DNA of 64,000 nucleotides from Nostoc punctiforme NIES-2108 (GCA_003326195.1 LXQE01000096.1:40520-104519); one strand, 5' to 3'. Counted from the stretch's first letter, positions 1-8,738 are shown. Notes: generated by a model not told the origin, from the letters alone. Numbers and translations: made by a program.

Positions 1-128
1 GCATTGGGCATTGGGCATTGGGCATTGGGCATTGGGCATTGGGCATTGGGCATTGATTAATTCTCCCCTGCTCCTCTGCTCCTCTGCTCCTCTGCTCCTC
101 TGCTCCTCTGCTCCTCTGCTCCCCTGCT
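1..128. repeat. Two adjacent short tandem repeats
   Basis: Positions 1-54 are about seven copies of the heptamer GCATTGG, and 68-125 are about seven copies of the octamer CTGCTCCT. Short tandem repeats of this kind are typical of intergenic DNA in Nostoc-group cyanobacteria. A frame runs through them without stops, but its product is pure repeat and I do not regard it as a gene. Confidence 0.9.
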
Positions 129-137
129 CCCTATTTC

Positions 138-878
138 CTATTTCTTTTGACTTTTTAATACTCCCGTTTCATGTTGTATTGGCAAGACATCTAAAATATC
201 AGTTTGGGAACAATATTTTAAATCTTCATGGCAGTCAAGACGTAACAATCGTTGACCGTGACTAGCTTGGTGAAGTAATCCTAATAAGTTATCTTGCCAC
301 TGAGAGTAAAGAGCGATCGCACCAACTACTTCATCGTTACCAGCGAGTTCTTCAGGTGACAACTTAGTTTGCTGCAAAATACTATGAGCGATCGCACCTG
401 CACAAACTGTATCCTCTAAGGAATAACTGCCTTCCCAACCGGAACCGACAATCCATACTGTCTCTGGTTGCTTTTCCAGGAGAAATTGCACCACCGCCGC
501 CCGGTTAATTAAAGCTGCTGCTAATACATTTGGGGAGTCTTGTACCCTTTGTAAAGCACGAGTGCCATTTGTAGTACTGATAAACAAACGCCGCCCCTGG
601 ACTAATTCTGGTGTGCAGTCGAGGGGAGAGTTACCCAACTCAAAGCCAGCGACTTTTGCACCGCCGCGTTCTCCAGCCCGCAGCCGTTTTTCAGAGGGCC
701 ATTTTTCGCTAACTTCAATTAATTGATCTAAATCGCTGAATACTTGTACAGCTTCGCCTCCAGATGCCAAGACAGTCGCTATTGTGCTAGTCGCTCGCAA
801 GACATCGACTGCGATCGCACATTCTGGCGCTTTATCCGTTGGAGTCAATTCAGGAGTGTGGTATACGAATAACTTCAC
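138..878 (-). CDS. comB: ComB-like 2-phosphosulfolactate phosphatase
   Basis: This 246-residue protein matches the ComB family over its whole length. Recognisable parts are the N-terminal [20 protein letters not shown] block, the [16 protein letters not shown] segment and the STTNGTRAL block that forms the acid-rich active site. The family hydrolyses 2-phospho-3-sulfolactate to sulfolactate in coenzyme M synthesis. Cyanobacteria do not make coenzyme M, so the true substrate here is unknown. The start is GTG at 878. The gene stands alone, with tandem repeats downstream and a 458-bp gap upstream. The family call is secure; the substrate is not. Confidence 0.85.
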   Translation of the reverse strand: MKLFVYHTPELTPTDKAPECAIAVDVLRATSTIATVLASGGEAVQVFSDLDQLIEVSEKWPSEKRLRAGERGGAKVAGFELGNSPLDCTPELVQGRRLFISTTNGTRALQRVQDSPNVLAAALINRAAVVQFLLEKQPETVWIVGSGWEGSYSLEDTVCAGAIAHSILQQTKLSPEELAGNDEVVGAIALYSQWQDNLLGLLHQASHGQRLLRLDCHEDLKYCSQTDILDVLPIQHETGVLKSQKK

Positions 879-1336
879 GGGCTGGATACACCTGTTTTAA
901 TACTACTGCCGAAAATAACATTCTACCTAGTTGGTGTCACTAACTATAGTCACAATTGCTCCAGGAAAATTTTTTATCATCAAAATACAAAATGTATCTC
1001 ATTCAATACATAGATGGAGTAGGGGACAAGGGGACAAGTCTCTTCCTTGTCTAGCTTGTCTCTTCTCCATGCTCAATGCTCAATGCCCAATTCCCAATGC
1101 CCGATGCCCAATTTTCAATCCCTAATAAATACTCAAAAAGCGCATTTTATGGTGTTAGACTTTCAGACTTGCTGCACTATCTTGTAATCTAAAACAAGAA
1201 CAGACCTTCTAAATGGGGAAAAGTTACAGTTGTAAGGTTACAGTCCAAAGGGACAAATATTCGCTCATTCCCTACTCCCCAGTACAGACGCAATTAATCG
1301 TGTCTCTCCCACTCCCCACTCCCCATTGAAATTGCT
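879..1336. other. Intergenic region with degenerate repeats
   Basis: This divergent spacer separates comB (minus) from the blaI-like gene (plus). It holds degenerate copies of the CAATGCC heptamer (about 1075-1120), a diverged member of the AGACGCGATTAATCGCGTCT palindrome family (1286-1305), and a candidate repressor operator at 1224-1242. A 64-codon frame at 931-1125 looks like repeat translation. Confidence 0.6.
1224..1242 (+). promoter_or_regulatory. Candidate BlaI-type operator
   Basis: TTACAGTTGTAA at 1224-1235 is a dyad with arms TTACA and TGTAA, followed by a further half-site TTACA at 1238-1242. BlaI/MecI repressors bind dyads with a TACA/TGTA core. The site lies about 100 bp upstream of the BlaI-like gene, where an autoregulatory operator would be expected. 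Binding itself is inference. Confidence 0.4.
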
Positions 1337-1756
1337 ATGGCACCTTTACCCGACTACCGCCCTAAACAGCTATCTTTAGGCCCGTTGGAAGCGGAAATTT
1401 TAAATATCATTTGGGAACTTGGTTCAGCCACAGTCAAGGATGTACACGATCGCATCCTCGCCGATCCCAACCGTGAATTAGCGTATACTTCTGTAACCAC
1501 TGTTTTACGTCGCCTCACTGATAAAGGTTGGCTGGCCTGCGACAAGAAGGAGCGGGCATTCTATTGGCGGCCAATGCTGAGTAAGCAGCAATCAGATGTC
1601 ATCAAAGCTCACGAGCAGTTACAACGATTTCTAGCGGTGGGGAATCCCGATGTTGTTGCTGCCTTTGCTGATAGTCTGGATGAAGCAGCTAGCGAGCAAA
1701 TAGCAGCGATCGCCAAACGTATTCAATCTGCACGCCAAGCCAGGGAGGAACAATGA
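1337..1756 (+). CDS. BlaI/MecI/CopY-family transcriptional repressor
   Basis: This 139-residue protein has a winged-helix domain at about residues 10-85. The motifs LGPLEAEILNIIWELGSATVKDVHDRI and TSVTTVLRRLTDKGWL are those of BlaI and MecI, followed by a helical dimerisation tail. The stop codon overlaps the ATG of the next gene, an M56 peptidase, by 4 bp, so the two are translationally coupled like blaI-blaR1. In the known systems the peptidase senses a signal and leads to inactivation of the repressor. The target genes are not visible. A candidate operator lies at 1224-1242. Confidence 0.88.
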   Translation: MAPLPDYRPKQLSLGPLEAEILNIIWELGSATVKDVHDRILADPNRELAYTSVTTVLRRLTDKGWLACDKKERAFYWRPMLSKQQSDVIKAHEQLQRFLAVGNPDVVAAFADSLDEAASEQIAAIAKRIQSARQAREEQ

Positions 1757-2595
1757 TGCATCTGATAATGATTTTGAATGCTTTGGCAGTTGCCTGGTGG
1801 TTAAGATCCGCTTGTAATCAACCCCAAGGCAATTGGAATCTGCGATGGCAGCGATCGCTATTTTTGTTTCTCTTCCCGCCCTTGCTAATTTTCATGACTG
1901 CGATCGCTGTGCTGTTCATGGGGCCTCAAGGACAAATGGGCGGAATGTATACAGGCTCAATTAGCTATTTACTAGCATTAATTTATTTAGCGTTTTTTGC
2001 CATTTCATGCATTAAACTTGCCTTCCAGGGTTGGCAGTCTGTAGAATCTGCCCGTAACTGTCCTTTGGTAAATGTTGGCGATAGACGAGCCAGACTGCTG
2101 CAAACAGGCGCGTTGTTCGCCGGTCAAATCGGTTTTTGGCAACCAGAACTAGTGGTTAGCCAAGGATTAGTACAAACTCTCTCACCGGCTCATTTAGAAA
2201 GCGTCTTAGCCCATGAGCAAGGGCATCACCATTATAGGGATACGTTCTGGTTTTTTTGGTTGGGTTGGGTGCGTTCTTGCACTGCATGGTTGCCGAATAC
2301 AGAGCCTTTGTGGGAAGAACTTTTAGCTTTGCGCGAACTCCGTGCTGACGGTTATGCTGCATTGCAGGTAGACCCTCTAGTATTAGCGGAATCACTTTTA
2401 TTAGTGGTTAGTAGCGGCCCCGTTTTATCGGAAATTTGCTGTGCTGCATTAGGTTCCTCTGGTGCAGATCGCTTAGAACAAAGAGTAGAAGCTTTATTAG
2501 CACCACCAGAACCAACCCCAGAAGCTCAATTACAATCCTGGCATGGCTTTCTGTTGGCGTTTTTACCTCTACTGTCTGTGATATTTCATAGTTAA
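1753..2595 (+). CDS. M56-family membrane metallopeptidase (BlaR1-like)
   Basis: This 280-residue membrane protein carries HEQGH at residues 154-158, the HExxH zinc motif. Downstream come LWEELLALRELRADGYAAL, the expected acidic zinc-ligand helix, and the family's hydrophobic segments: residues 1-20, 30-55, 70-95 and a C-terminal segment near 265-278. It lacks the penicillin-binding sensor domain of true BlaR1, so what it senses is unknown. It overlaps the BlaI-like repressor by 4 bp and probably relieves repression by proteolysis. Such short M56 partners are common in cyanobacteria. Confidence 0.85.
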   Translation: MMHLIMILNALAVAWWLRSACNQPQGNWNLRWQRSLFLFLFPPLLIFMTAIAVLFMGPQGQMGGMYTGSISYLLALIYLAFFAISCIKLAFQGWQSVESARNCPLVNVGDRRARLLQTGALFAGQIGFWQPELVVSQGLVQTLSPAHLESVLAHEQGHHHYRDTFWFFWLGWVRSCTAWLPNTEPLWEELLALRELRADGYAALQVDPLVLAESLLLVVSSGPVLSEICCAALGSSGADRLEQRVEALLAPPEPTPEAQLQSWHGFLLAFLPLLSVIFHS

Positions 2596-2621
2596 GTTGA
2601 ATTTAGCAAGCTACTACAGCA

Positions 2622-2850
2622 CAAAATTGTGATGTTTGTAACGAAAATCGTAGCGTTGGTAATAAAAACGTATTGATTGTAACGAAAATCAGATTGATTG
2701 TAACGAAATTATTGTGTTTGTAACAAAAATCAGATTGTTTGTAACAGAAATCGTAGTGATTGTAACGAAAATCGTAGCGTTGGTAATGAAAACGTATTGA
2801 TTGTAACGAAAATCGTAGTGTTTGTAACAAATATCGCCATCGCAACAAAT
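2622..2850. repeat. 21-bp tandem repeat array (about ten units)
   Basis: The spacer between the convergent M56 gene and the ATPase operon consists of about ten imperfect units of 21 bp, typified by ATTGTAACGAAAATCGTAGTG. Sub-variants alternate (GTTGGTAATAAAAACGTATT, TTTGTAACAAAAATCAGATTG). Because 21 is a multiple of three, the minus strand is open for 88 codons (2603-2869) with a seven-residue period. I do not call this a gene: it has no recognisable start signal and no similarity beyond the repeat. Confidence 0.85.
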
Positions 2851-2883
2851 TAACAAGCGGTAATTTCAAATTACGAATTACGC

Positions 2884-5256
2884 TTATTCTTCTTCTAGCA
2901 ACTGTTCTATATACTTTTGCACCAAAGGCACTTGAAAAGCATTGCCTTCTGGAGTCAAAATTTCTTTTCGCGTTAGTTTGCGGATAACGCCTTTGTCTTG
3001 CTGTGTAGGAGTTTCCCCGTGGATTATTCGGCGCAGCACAGAGCGATCGCTATCTGTTAAACTCTTCCATAATTCCCGAAAATACTGATCGCCTCGCTCA
3101 AGCACAATAGGTATAACTTCTTTAACATCCTGTGCAGTAGCTTTTGCTGTATCTGCTTCTCGCCTGTTTCTTCTGATATCGCGGTTTAGCAACTCCACCA
3201 CCTCATAACACACCAACTGAACGAGATAAGGTTGACAGCGAGTAACTTGGATAATTGCATCTACAGCAGTTGGTTCATAGATATCGCGGAAGTTCTCTAC
3301 TGGCTGTTGAATCAAATCACGGGCTTCCAACTCGTGTAGGTAAGTCATTCGCAAAGCACGGGTGTTAATTAGATAGTCACTCCAGTAATCATCAAGTTCA
3401 GATAACTCCTGTGAACCACTAAAAAGTAAAATCCACTTGCGTTGGTGTTGCAGCAGGTTACGGATAAAATTGAGCGGCGCACGGCTGCTTGTAGCTTCCA
3501 CCACCTCACCCAGGCGTTCATATTCATCTAAACAGAGGAGAAATTGCTTATCAGAGTTGCTGCGTTCTATTTCTGCTAACCAAGTTTGCAGCGCGGGAAA
3601 TGGATCTTCAGCTAGTTTATTGGCATCTGGATTAGGCAAGAATAATTTGCGGCGGGGTAATCGCCGTGCAGCTTCGATAATTTGTTGAGCTAAATTCTCA
3701 GCCAATCCTTTTAACGTTGTGGCTGATGCTGCACCCTGTAAATCTACCAGCAAAGGTACAATATTTGCTTGTATTCTGTAAGGTAGATATTTCAGCGCTG
3801 AAGTTTTCCCTGTCCTCCGCCCACCATAGAGTAACAACACTGGCGGTTGCTCAGAAAGCGCCAAAGATTCGATTTCCCGAAATATATCGATTCGCCCTTT
3901 GAAACGATTCTTTGCTGTTTCCGGGTCTAGTGAGTTACCAGCAATATAAACTTGCCGAATTTCTTTTGATTGCTGTGCTTGTTCGTTTAAAGTGTGCTGT
4001 GCCGTTTCTAATATAGTTAGCCAGCTTTGTGCAGTGTTGCCAAAAGAGACAGCAACGTGAGCATCTTTTGTCAAAGCTAGACTTTGCCCCAGTTGGCGTA
4101 ATGCAGTGATGGGAATATTGAGTAACTCATATTTACGATAAGGTGAAGTTGCTTCCTCTGATGCCCGTACATTCTGACTAATATCCAAAAATTGGGGTAG
4201 TACAACGCCAAGTTCCTTTGGCGGTGGTGAGGGAATCCACGCTAGTTGGTTGGCAATTTCTACAATATCGCTCAACCTCTGACAACGATTGAGAATATCT
4301 ACAGCAATCCCAGAAATTGCCTGTGCTGCAACTTTTTGCTGATTGGTGGATGTAATTAAATAATTAATAGTCTCACGGGCAGCAGATGGGTTGTTTCGAT
4401 AAGCCTCTACAATCATCACATCCATAAAAGGTAGGGGCAAAATAATCAATTCATCAAAGCGAGGCGGCAGATATCGCAAGCAATTTACCCGCTTTCCACT
4501 GGGAAACAACAAGAACAGGGTGAGTATCCACAGTAATTCTGGCAACCATAAGTAAACCCGCAACGTACTTAAAATCCACGCCACGCCAAACGCCACGCCG
4601 ACCGCCCTGCCTCCCGCCACGCTTATCGCCACGAACGCCACGCCGAACGCCACGCCGAACACCACGCCGAACCCCACACCGAACGTCCCGCCAAACGCCA
4701 CGCCGAACGCCACGCCGAACCCCAAGCCTCTCGCCAAGCCGGACGCCACGCCAAACTGCACGTCGAACGCCCTGCCGAACGTTATACCGAACACCACGCC
4801 AAACGGCACGTCAACTGCCACGTCCAGCGCCACACCTGATAAAAATTGAGATGCCAAAAATATGCTAAGGGCAGCAACAAGGTAAATAACCAGCCTATTT
4901 CTATTACCGCCACGGTCTACAACCCTTCCTATAAACCAGGCCACCAAAAAAATATAGCTTTTAAACCAGTTAAATGACTCACCACTAATCAGAGTGTAAA
5001 CTGGTGCCACCAGCAACACAGCAAACATTGGAACTACAGCAGTTAGCCACCAAAGTTGCCCAGCATAGCGATGCAAGCGGGGGTTAGTGCGAAACTCAGC
5101 CCGTTTATTAAAGGGGTCATCTGTCGGCTTCAGTTCTGGATGAATATCTCGCAGCCAACGTTCAAAGGTAAAAGGCTTGAAGTAAATCCAATACAAAAGG
5201 CGCACACATTCAGCCACATAATTACAAAAACCTGATGCTGGAGACGCGTTACTCAT
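2884..5256 (-). CDS. Membrane-anchored P-loop ATPase with GVAF tetrapeptide array
   Basis: This 790-residue protein has three parts. Residues 1-250 are a membrane region containing, at about 142-227, an array based on the tetrapeptide GVAF, a run of consecutive GxxxG steps flanked by ordinary transmembrane segments. A soluble linker (250-460) follows. Then comes an AAA/STAND-type ATPase with Walker A GGRRTGKTS near 476-484, Walker B LLCLDEYERLGE near 573 and a sensor-like LLFSGSQEL. A winged-helix-like end (VLRRIIHGETPTQQDKGVIRKL) closes the protein. The start lies 2 bp after the stop of the upstream ATPase gene, so the two form an operon. Signal-transduction or defence ATPases can have this plan, but the function is unknown. 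Confidence 0.75.
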   Translation of the reverse strand: MSNASPASGFCNYVAECVRLLYWIYFKPFTFERWLRDIHPELKPTDDPFNKRAEFRTNPRLHRYAGQLWWLTAVVPMFAVLLVAPVYTLISGESFNWFKSYIFLVAWFIGRVVDRGGNRNRLVIYLVAALSIFLASQFLSGVALDVAVDVPFGVVFGITFGRAFDVQFGVASGLARGLGFGVAFGVAFGGTFGVGFGVVFGVAFGVAFVAISVAGGRAVGVAFGVAWILSTLRVYLWLPELLWILTLFLLFPSGKRVNCLRYLPPRFDELIILPLPFMDVMIVEAYRNNPSAARETINYLITSTNQQKVAAQAISGIAVDILNRCQRLSDIVEIANQLAWIPSPPPKELGVVLPQFLDISQNVRASEEATSPYRKYELLNIPITALRQLGQSLALTKDAHVAVSFGNTAQSWLTILETAQHTLNEQAQQSKEIRQVYIAGNSLDPETAKNRFKGRIDIFREIESLALSEQPPVLLLYGGRRTGKTSALKYLPYRIQANIVPLLVDLQGAASATTLKGLAENLAQQIIEAARRLPRRKLFLPNPDANKLAEDPFPALQTWLAEIERSNSDKQFLLCLDEYERLGEVVEATSSRAPLNFIRNLLQHQRKWILLFSGSQELSELDDYWSDYLINTRALRMTYLHELEARDLIQQPVENFRDIYEPTAVDAIIQVTRCQPYLVQLVCYEVVELLNRDIRRNRREADTAKATAQDVKEVIPIVLERGDQYFRELWKSLTDSDRSVLRRIIHGETPTQQDKGVIRKLTRKEILTPEGNAFQVPLVQKYIEQLLEEE
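4575..4830 (-). repeat. 12-bp coding repeat (GVAF array)
   Basis: Inside the large ATPase gene the DNA is a run of 12-bp units of the type GCCACGCCGAAC on the plus strand, encoding GVAF on the minus strand, with single-codon variants (GGTF, GVGF, GVVF, GITF). The middle copies are nearly identical, which points to recent expansion by slippage or recombination. The edges are more diverged (GRAF, DVQF). The array is more GC-rich than the rest of the gene. Confidence 0.85.
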
Positions 5257-5258
5257 TG

Positions 5259-6335
5259 TTACTTTATCCCCAACTTGTCACGCACAAAATCCCAAACTTC
5301 GTTCCAGTGCAGCACACCCACCAAAACCAAAACGAGCAAAAGCAGAATTACCGTCCCGATAATCCAGTTGCTCACATCATCAACAGCCCCACCAATAAAC
5401 TTGGCTATTCTACCCAGACGCACTGGTAAATCCCAAACTAACCAATGCAGCCATAATTGCCATCCCTGTCCCTTTGCTTTGAATTTAGGATGTGCAAGCT
5501 GTTGTTCAAACTGCTGTTTCGCCCACTTGATTGCCTTGCCTTGTTGACGTGCTTCCCACAAATAGTAACCAGCCAATTGCAACTTGTAAGGATGACGATC
5601 GCCCCATTGCTGGGCATGATTCTGTTCATCTACACTCAAAGCTGCACCATTTGTAGAGCGAGTTGGTAAGCGCGACAGTTCAATAGCCTCGTCTGTAGTT
5701 AGTTCATTCAAAGAAATAGTGTGACCAATATTGAAAAAACTAGAGACAAACCGATGCTCGTTAGCATAAACATCCAGTTGTTTACGCGAAGCCACCACTA
5801 GCATCAAGGCGTTGCTATCCATCAGCGATCGCAAATTGTCATAAAATCCATTATCGAATTTATCGGGATATTTCAAAAGGCTTTCAAAATCATCCAGACA
5901 GAGAACAGGTAGCTTCCCTTGCTGTTTCCATTGCTTAACCGCATCTGAAAAAGCTTGACGATTAAGCGGTTTAGTCTTCCAACAATTTTGCAGACTGCGT
6001 TGTTGCCATCCCGGAACGTGACTCAGTAAACCTTCGGCTACAGCCTCATAAAAACCCGTTTCAGTTTGGCAATCTACACCCCGTAACGGTAGGTAAATTA
6101 CCACATAACTATTGCTGTTGTTTAATACTCGCTGCTGCCAAGTCCGAACAAAATAATGCAGCAACGAAGATTTACCAATGTGCTTCTCGCCAACTATATT
6201 AATACTTGTAGGCTGATCGCCCTTCATCCGAGATGCGATCGCGTGTAATTCATCTTTACGACCGACAAACAGCCTGGGATCTTCAATCATCCCCGCAGCC
6301 ACAAAAGGATTAGAAGGCAGCGCTCCAGAAGTCAT
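5259..6335 (-). CDS. P-loop ATPase with C-terminal membrane anchor
   Basis: From the likely start at 6335 this is a 358-residue protein; a longer in-frame start at 6377 adds 14 residues that do not look conserved. It opens with NPFVAAGMIEDPRLFVGRKDEL, a typical entry into AAA/ORC-like ATPases. Walker A is GEKHIGKSS (about residue 50) and Walker B is LCLDDFESL (about 145). A predicted transmembrane helix (WIIGTVILLLLVLVLVGVL) lies close to the C-terminus. Its stop is 2 bp upstream of the larger ATPase, so the two are co-translated. They may form a hetero-oligomer at the membrane. The substrate or trigger is unknown. Confidence 0.75.
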   Translation of the reverse strand: MTSGALPSNPFVAAGMIEDPRLFVGRKDELHAIASRMKGDQPTSINIVGEKHIGKSSLLHYFVRTWQQRVLNNSNSYVVIYLPLRGVDCQTETGFYEAVAEGLLSHVPGWQQRSLQNCWKTKPLNRQAFSDAVKQWKQQGKLPVLCLDDFESLLKYPDKFDNGFYDNLRSLMDSNALMLVVASRKQLDVYANEHRFVSSFFNIGHTISLNELTTDEAIELSRLPTRSTNGAALSVDEQNHAQQWGDRHPYKLQLAGYYLWEARQQGKAIKWAKQQFEQQLAHPKFKAKGQGWQLWLHWLVWDLPVRLGRIAKFIGGAVDDVSNWIIGTVILLLLVLVLVGVLHWNEVWDFVRDKLGIK

Positions 6336-6419
6336 GTAAAGCGTTATCCTAGTTTCAGCAATTTTAAGTGCAATCACCTAAAAGAATACCACTAGCCCCA
6401 TAATCTCTTTGCAGATCGC

Positions 6420-6494
6420 AAAGACGCGATAAATCGCCGTATTTACGAAAGACCAATTTGTAGAGACGGCGATTCATCGCGTCTCTTGCCTTAA
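6420..6494. repeat. 75-bp palindromic interspersed element, copy A
   Basis: This 75-bp element starts AAAGACGCGATAAATCGCCGT and ends in TTGCCTTAA. Its two halves are inverted copies (GACGCGATAAATCGCCGT against ACGGCGATTCATCGCGTC). A second copy of exactly the same length lies at 60270-60344. The arms match the shorter AGACGCGATTAATCGCGTCT palindromes seen elsewhere in the window. It resembles a non-autonomous repeat; no transposase is present. Confidence 0.75.
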
Positions 6495-6596
6495 ACGTGG
6501 CATCTAATAAAAATATTTATTTGGCAAATCACCCAATATTTACTGCTACAAGTGCAAAACATACCCTTGATGCGATCGCCAGTTTCCTAAACTAGA

Positions 6597-7772
6597 TTAA
6601 CAGCACAATCCCTTTAACACCTTTGCCAAATACTCATACTGCTCTAAAGTATTGTAAATCTGCGCCGAAATCCTTACCAACAGCCGAGGTTTTTCCTGCC
6701 ACGGCATCACCTGCACTTGAATACCAAACTTATCAAACAACTCATCATGTATAGACATGAAATCACGGTTTTCCAAAGTCGTAGGCATTGGCACAACCGC
6801 CATTGAACCAATCATCTCCTTTGGACAAAGCGGCTGCACCTCCAGCGCTTCACAAAGTAGCCGTCTTCCCTGCAACACTAGCTGATGATTTTGCTGTCTC
6901 AATTCTTTCCACCCGCCAGGTAGCAACGAACCCATAAAAGCGATCGCTTCCGGTACACACATATAAGCTGTAGGATCGTCTGTACCTGTCCAGTCAAATT
7001 CCAACTGAAAGCGGCTTTTATCAGTGCGTGGCGAATTTGTGCCGTGGCTAATTGTCAGAGGACGAATTTCTGACTGTTTATCTCGTCGCACATACAAAAA
7101 TGCTGCTCCTTTGGGCGCACACAGCCATTTATGACAATTTCCACTGTAATAAGTTGCGCCAATCTCTCGCAAATCTAGAGAAATCATTCCAGGCGCATGT
7201 GCCCCATCGACCAATGTATCTACACCCCGTTGTTGCAACTCCTTCGCCAACTCTTGAATCGGGAAGATTAACCCTGTCTGGCTGGTAATATGATCCAAAA
7301 GTGCTAATCGGGTTTTTGCTGAAACTCGCTCAATTACTGCTGCTACTATTTGCTGTGGCGAGTCAATAGGAAAAGGAACTTTTGCTACTACCACCCGCGC
7401 ACCAGTGCGACTGGCAATAAAATCAAGTGCATTGCGGCAAGCATTATATTCGTGGTTAGTTGTAAGTATTTCGTCCTCTGGTGAAAATGTCAGCGACCTT
7501 AACACCGAATTAACGCCAGTCGTGGCATTGGGGACAAATACCAAATCCTGGACATCAGCACCTACAAACGCCGCTAACTTACTTCTGGCATCGTCTAGCA
7601 GAAGTTCCCATTCCCTACCAAAAAAGCGTAAGGGTTCATGTTCGATCTGCGATCGCAAACGTTGTTGAAACTCCAACACTTGTTTAGGACAAGCACCAAA
7701 AGACCCATGATTCAGAAACGTCACAGTCGAGTCAAGCGACCATAAGTCTCTGATGGATAATCTAGAATCCAA
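6597..7772 (-). CDS. Class V aminotransferase (isopenicillin N epimerase-like)
   Basis: This 391-residue PLP enzyme is of the class V aminotransferase/cysteine desulfurase fold. The PLP-binding aspartate is in VDGAHAPGM (about residue 189), and the Schiff-base lysine is in SGNCHKWLCAPKG (about residue 217). The opening SLDSTVTFLNHGSFGACP and the FEFDWTGTDDP-type segment are typical of the subgroup annotated as isopenicillin N epimerases. No beta-lactam genes are nearby, so that label is only a family name. The real reaction could be a desulfurase, lyase or epimerase step. It is monocistronic, with the tRNA-Asn gene just upstream on the same strand. Confidence 0.82.
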   Translation of the reverse strand: MDSRLSIRDLWSLDSTVTFLNHGSFGACPKQVLEFQQRLRSQIEHEPLRFFGREWELLLDDARSKLAAFVGADVQDLVFVPNATTGVNSVLRSLTFSPEDEILTTNHEYNACRNALDFIASRTGARVVVAKVPFPIDSPQQIVAAVIERVSAKTRLALLDHITSQTGLIFPIQELAKELQQRGVDTLVDGAHAPGMISLDLREIGATYYSGNCHKWLCAPKGAAFLYVRRDKQSEIRPLTISHGTNSPRTDKSRFQLEFDWTGTDDPTAYMCVPEAIAFMGSLLPGGWKELRQQNHQLVLQGRRLLCEALEVQPLCPKEMIGSMAVVPMPTTLENRDFMSIHDELFDKFGIQVQVMPWQEKPRLLVRISAQIYNTLEQYEYLAKVLKGLCC

Positions 7773-7796
7773 AATTTAAAATCCAAAATTGATAAA

Positions 7797-7868
<72 letters not shown>

Positions 7869-8012
7869 TCACTCACGATTTATAATAGTAGGGCTAAAAA
7901 TAGTATTTGGCAAGTACTTTCGCCAATATTTTTTTTAGATAGTTAATTTAGAGAAATTTTGCAGCCAAAATCTATTCAGGAATTTAAGCAGAGACTCTGA
8001 GATACTAAATAT

Positions 8013-8564
8013 CTACTGTAATCCCATTCGTAATTCAGCCAGACGCTGCCGCGCCTTAGCATCAATGGCATTAGCTAAAAACCTACTCTTAGATTGTTTG
8101 CGCGTATGATACTTTTGTCGCATTCGGCAAACAGTGGTTTCCACTTCCCCACAGAGTTGCTGTGCTGACAACCATTCAGCCCCATACCCTTGGATCATCA
8201 ACTGCTGTGCCCGATCTGATGTAGCAACAATCACACGCGAAATCAAAGATTGGGCTATTTGGTGGCGAAAAGAAGCGCAGGATTTTTCAATATAAGTATC
8301 TGCGGTTTGCCCAAAATCAGTGTAATAAACAGATAAAAGCTCAGTAATAATTTCTTTATTACTAGAGCTATTCTGATATTGAGCATCAAAAACTATCTGA
8401 GTTGTGTAACCTTGAAACGCACTATAACCAGTCATCGCTTCCACAAGTTCGCCCCGTGCAGCCTCTAGTCCAACGCTATCACGCGTTTTTTTAAGGCAAG
8501 GCCAAGCGCCTATGATATTGTAGCCGTCCACTAACAAAACGGCTTGGAGTAAGGAACGGGGCAT
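8013..8564 (-). CDS. NYN-domain (YacP-like) endoribonuclease
   Basis: This 183-residue protein starts with LLVDGYNIIGAWP, the first acidic strand of the NYN/PIN-like nuclease fold. It continues with TQIVFDAQYQ and with VIVATSDRAQQLMIQGYGAEWLS, which supply the other conserved acidic and Ser/Thr-Asp positions. The family includes Bacillus YacP/Rae1, a ribosome-associated mRNA nuclease. The basic C-terminal tail (QKYHTRKQSKSRF) could contact RNA. The gene is monocistronic. The family is secure; the RNA target is unknown. Confidence 0.85.
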   Translation of the reverse strand: MPRSLLQAVLLVDGYNIIGAWPCLKKTRDSVGLEAARGELVEAMTGYSAFQGYTTQIVFDAQYQNSSSNKEIITELLSVYYTDFGQTADTYIEKSCASFRHQIAQSLISRVIVATSDRAQQLMIQGYGAEWLSAQQLCGEVETTVCRMRQKYHTRKQSKSRFLANAIDAKARQRLAELRMGLQ

Positions 8565-8711
8565 GGTTTTTAATCACAATTTTCTAGAGTTAACAAAATT
8601 CATTCATAAGTTTTATAATAATTGATGCATAGTCTGTAACACTATGCTACACAGAATAAAAAATACGCCAGCCTCATAAAACTCAAACCTCAGATAGACG
8701 CACCAACTTAA

Positions 8712-8738
8712 AACGCGCCTTTGTTTAAAAGGCGCGTT
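8712..8738 (-). terminator. Hairpin terminator of the ABC ATPase operon
   Basis: AACGCGCCTTT at 8712-8722 pairs with AAAGGCGCGTT at 8728-8738 around a 5-nt loop. Read on the minus strand the hairpin ends GCGCGTTTT. It lies downstream of the ABC ATPase operon that ends at 8853, and it could also act on the plus strand (TTCTTTTT follows). Confidence 0.55.

Noticed and set aside
11..265. 84-codon frame at the window start
   Set aside because: It translates the two short tandem repeats and then runs antisense into comB.
1753..2595. True BlaR1 beta-lactam sensor
   Set aside because: The protein stops after the M56 peptidase part and has no C-terminal penicillin-binding domain; no beta-lactamase gene is nearby.
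2622..2850. Possible CRISPR array
   Set aside because: The units are contiguous, imperfect and have no spacers; no cas genes are present anywhere in the window. The same applies to 56340-56600.
2603..2869. 88-codon frame on the minus strand
   Set aside because: It is the translation of the 21-bp repeat array; it has a seven-residue period, no ribosome site and no similarity outside the repeat.
6597..7772. Beta-lactam biosynthesis from the isopenicillin N epimerase-like gene
   Set aside because: No other beta-lactam genes are present, and the label covers a broad group of class V PLP enzymes.
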